Of a DNA stretch of 30,121 nucleotides, positions 28,277 to 30,121 are shown piece after piece. How positions within the stretch are numbered: position 1 is the stretch's first letter; every line of letters starts with the position of its first letter. The stretch is from NCBI GenBank assembly GCA_900763685.1, contig CAAFLF010000038.1, forward strand, positions 1 through 30,121. The letters run 5' to 3'. Source of the DNA: an uncultured Oscillospiraceae bacterium. GTDB taxonomy: Bacteria > Bacillota > Clostridia > Oscillospirales > Oscillospiraceae. The notes under the pieces were generated by a model. It saw only the letters and a program-made list of their open reading frames with translations, was not told the origin of the DNA and made no database searches. The translations under genes and the position numbers were made by a program.

Positions 28277-29815
28277 ATGGAGAGTTCCCAGATCTTGATT
28301 CTAGTCACTGTGTTCGTGTACCTGGTGGGCATGCTGCTCATCGGCGTTTACTTCAGCCGCCGGGGCGGCAACGGCAGCTCCCACGATTTCTATCTGGGCG
28401 GCCGGAGCCTGGGTCCCGTGGTCACCGCCATGAGCGCGGAGGCCAGCGACATGAGCAGCTACCTCCTCATGGGTCTGCCCGGCCTCGCCTACTTCTGCGG
28501 CCTGCCGGAGGTCACCTGGACCTGCATCGGCCTGGCCACCGGCACCTACCTCAACTGGCTCATCGTGGCCCGGCGCATCCGCCGCTACTCTGACCGGCTG
28601 GGGGCCATCACCGTGCCGGACTTCTTCTCCCGCCGCTACGGCGACCAGCGCCACGTGCTCTCCTGCATCGCGGCCATCGTGATCCTGGTGTTCTTCATCC
28701 CCTACACCGCCTCCGGATTCAAGGCGGTGGGTACCCTCTTCAACAGCCTCTTCGGCTTTGAGTATCACACCGCCATGATCATCGGCGCCGTGGTCATCAT
28801 CGCCTATACCGTGATGGGCGGCTTCCTGGCCGTCTCCACCACGGATCTGGTGCAGAGCGTCTTTATGACCGTTGCCCTCATCGTGGTGGTCTGCTTCGGT
28901 GTGGGCCAGGCCGGCGGCGTGGACGCCGTGCTGGAGAATGCCCGGTCCCTGCCCGGCTACCTGAACCTGACCCAGGGCTACGACGTTGCCACCGGCAGCG
29001 CCGCCAGCTTCGGCACTCTCAGCATCCTCTCCACCCTGGCATGGGGCCTGGGCTACTTCGGCATGCCTCATATCCTGCTGCGCTTCATGGCCATCCGGGA
29101 GGAGAAGGAACTGAACCTCTCCCGCCGCATCGCCACCGTCTGGGTGGTGATCTCCATGGCCATCGCCATCGCCATCGGCGTCATCGGCCTGGCTGTCACC
29201 AAGGCCGGCAGCATCCCCTTCCTGGGCAGCAGCGCCGAGGCGGAGACCATCATCATCCAGCTGGCGAACCTTATGAGCCAGCATGGCTTCCTGCTGATCA
29301 TCGCCGCCGGCATCATCATCTCCGGCATCCTGGCCGCCACTATGTCCACGGCGGACTCCCAGCTGCTGGCCGCGGCCTCCAGCGTGTCCCAGGACCTGAT
29401 GCAGGACTTCTTCGGCATCAAGCTCAGCGCCAAGACCACCATGCTGGTGGCCCGGGCTACCGTTCTCGTCATCGCCGTTATCAGCATCTTCCTGGCCTGG
29501 GATCCCAACAGCTCCGTTTTCCGGGTGGTGTCCTTCGCCTGGGCGGGCTTCGGCGCGGCCTTTGGCCCCGTGGTGCTTTTCGCCCTGTTCTGGAAGCGCT
29601 CCAACAAGTGGGGTGCCCTGGCGGGTATGGTCTCCGGCGGCGTCATGGTCTTCGTCTGGAAGTACCTCATCGCCCCCATGGGCGGCGCCTGGAGCATCTA
29701 TGAGCTGCTGCCCGCCTTTCTCGTGGCCAGCGTCGCCATTGTGGTGGTGTCCCTGCTGACTCCTGCGCCGGAGAAGGCCATTGTGGACGAGTTTGAGGCC
29801 GTCCGCGGGAAGTGA
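28277..29815 (+). CDS. Sodium:solute symporter, PutP (proline) type
   Basis: The protein has 512 residues. ATG 28277 follows AAGGAGAGAGTACC; the earlier in-frame start lies in the promoter region. About 13 hydrophobic helices are seen. PutP-like blocks are SAEASDMSSYLLMGLPGLAY (about 52-71), a conserved first sodium-site region, then GYFGMPHILLRFMAI and LAATMSTADSQLL. These match the sodium/proline carriers closely, where SAGASDMSGWLLMGLPG is typical, with an E for G change in the first block. The protein imports proline or a similar amino acid with sodium. The TetR gene upstream is the likely regulator. Substrate is proposed as proline or a related compound only from family likeness. Confidence 0.93.
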   Translation: MESSQILILVTVFVYLVGMLLIGVYFSRRGGNGSSHDFYLGGRSLGPVVTAMSAEASDMSSYLLMGLPGLAYFCGLPEVTWTCIGLATGTYLNWLIVARRIRRYSDRLGAITVPDFFSRRYGDQRHVLSCIAAIVILVFFIPYTASGFKAVGTLFNSLFGFEYHTAMIIGAVVIIAYTVMGGFLAVSTTDLVQSVFMTVALIVVVCFGVGQAGGVDAVLENARSLPGYLNLTQGYDVATGSAASFGTLSILSTLAWGLGYFGMPHILLRFMAIREEKELNLSRRIATVWVVISMAIAIAIGVIGLAVTKAGSIPFLGSSAEAETIIIQLANLMSQHGFLLIIAAGIIISGILAATMSTADSQLLAAASSVSQDLMQDFFGIKLSAKTTMLVARATVLVIAVISIFLAWDPNSSVFRVVSFAWAGFGAAFGPVVLFALFWKRSNKWGALAGMVSGGVMVFVWKYLIAPMGGAWSIYELLPAFLVASVAIVVVSLLTPAPEKAIVDEFEAVRGK

Positions 29816-29831
29816 GACGTACATATGAAAT

Positions 29832-29868
29832 AAAAGAGAGCGGACGGCGCAGCCGTCCGCTCTCTTTT
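29832..29868 (+). terminator. Terminator of the PutP-type gene
   Basis: A perfect 17-base-pair stem (AAAAGAGAGCGGACGGC with GCCGTCCGCTCTCTTTT) with a GCA loop includes its own A and T tracts. It works on both strands. Confidence 0.95.
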
Positions 29869-30018
29869 GCTCTGGGAAGAAGGGTGACGGAATAAGGACG
29901 GTTAATGGGGAAGGGGGGCGTAGGGGTGAAAAGTGGGGCAGAATATAAGGGGAAATGATGGAATCCGTGTGTATCAACACGGCGATGTCGGGTTTTGGAA
30001 AAAGGTTTGAAAAAGGGG

Positions 30019-30047
30019 TTGACTTTAGGGGAAAGGGATGATATTCT
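30019..30047 (+). promoter_or_regulatory. Strong promoter in the terminal gene-free region
   Basis: TTGACT (30019-30024) and TATTCT (30042-30047) have a 17-base spacer. The 306 bases from 29816 to the window end carry no plausible gene: only the terminator, a small hairpin (CCGTGT 29965-29970 with ACACGG 29977-29982), this promoter and the partial promoter at 30113. The transcript would run out of the window. Confidence 0.7.
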
Positions 30048-30112
30048 AACCAAGCTGTCCGACAGGGCGGCGGTTCGAGAACGGAGTCTTCTGAAAAAGA
30101 AGAAAAAAGTTC

Positions 30113-30118
30113 TTGACA
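30113..30118 (+). promoter_or_regulatory. -35 element of a second tandem promoter, cut by the window edge
   Basis: A perfect TTGACA is preceded by an A-rich stretch (AAAAAGAAGAAAAAAG, from 30094), the form of an UP element. Such AT-rich stretch plus TTGACA in tandem with another promoter is typical of rRNA and tRNA operons in Firmicutes. The -10 lies beyond the window. Confidence 0.6.
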
Positions 30119-30121
30119 AAC

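Noticed and set aside
30070..30086. GGTTCGAGA, similar to the T-loop of a tRNA
   Set aside because: The flanking bases do not form the five-pair T stem, and no acceptor or anticodon arm is found.
1..30121. Insertion sequences or transposase genes
   Set aside because: No transposase, integrase or terminal inverted repeat pair was recognised.

Overview
The window looks like a GC-rich, anaerobic, Gram-positive Firmicute of the gut Oscillospirales type (Flavonifractor, Lawsonibacter or Dysosmobacter-like); this placement is an inference. It rests on strong AGGAGG ribosome binding sites, consensus TTGACA/TATAAT promoters, Firmicute families (YlmH, the YnzC/DUF896 family, XpaC, DUF4177, DUF4358 lipoproteins), a clostridial-type ferredoxin-cupin pair and many short lipoproteins. 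Genes are densely packed, and most transcription units end in very clear hairpin terminators.

Layout. 1-1250: the 3' end of a low-molecular-weight tyrosine phosphatase gene overlaps a Bro-N (phage antirepressor-like) gene of visibly lower GC. 1504-2746: an M3 peptidase gene truncated just after its zinc site. 2883-9860: the centrepiece, a LysR regulator divergent from a five-gene operon with two YdiB-like quinate/shikimate dehydrogenases, an MFS carrier, a TIM-barrel isomerase/epimerase/dehydratase-like enzyme and a 4Fe-4S/FMN/FAD ene-reductase. The shared control region has a perfect 25-bp palindrome placed as expected for a LysR activator site. 9993-10675: a DUF4358 lipoprotein. 10703-14064: a DeoR regulator divergent from a zinc alcohol dehydrogenase and an orphan ABC solute-binding lipoprotein, with two near-identical, oppositely oriented operators 85 bp apart. 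14232-16190: a membrane-anchored XRE regulator divergent from a ferredoxin-cupin operon that has a palindrome centred at about -41.5.

16203-22318: uridine kinase on the minus strand, a zinc-ribbon/Ig-like/SH3 membrane protein, then a compact run of ABC exporter half, YlmH, DUF4177, DUF896 and XpaC-like protein. 22399-25084: a radical SAM/SPASM enzyme with a structured leader, and a TetR regulator divergent from a tiny membrane protein. 25131-27346: dapF followed by an SLC1/DAACS-type symporter that lacks the acidic-substrate arginine. 27405-29868: a TetR regulator, a 40-bp palindrome and a PutP-type sodium symporter. The last 250 bases have no gene but hold a good promoter and then, at the very edge, an AT-rich TTGACA element that looks like the start of an rRNA or tRNA operon promoter.

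The most interesting system is the 3.9-9.8 kb operon. 3-Dehydroshikimate, the product of a shikimate dehydrogenase, is an alpha,beta-unsaturated ketone, which is the chemical class reduced by the family of the last gene. I infer an anaerobic shikimate/quinate pathway in which the cyclohexene ring is oxidised, reduced at the double bond, possibly epimerised or dehydrated, and reduced again, making it a possible electron sink. No catabolic dehydroquinase or aromatic-ring gene is present in the window, so the exact product is open.
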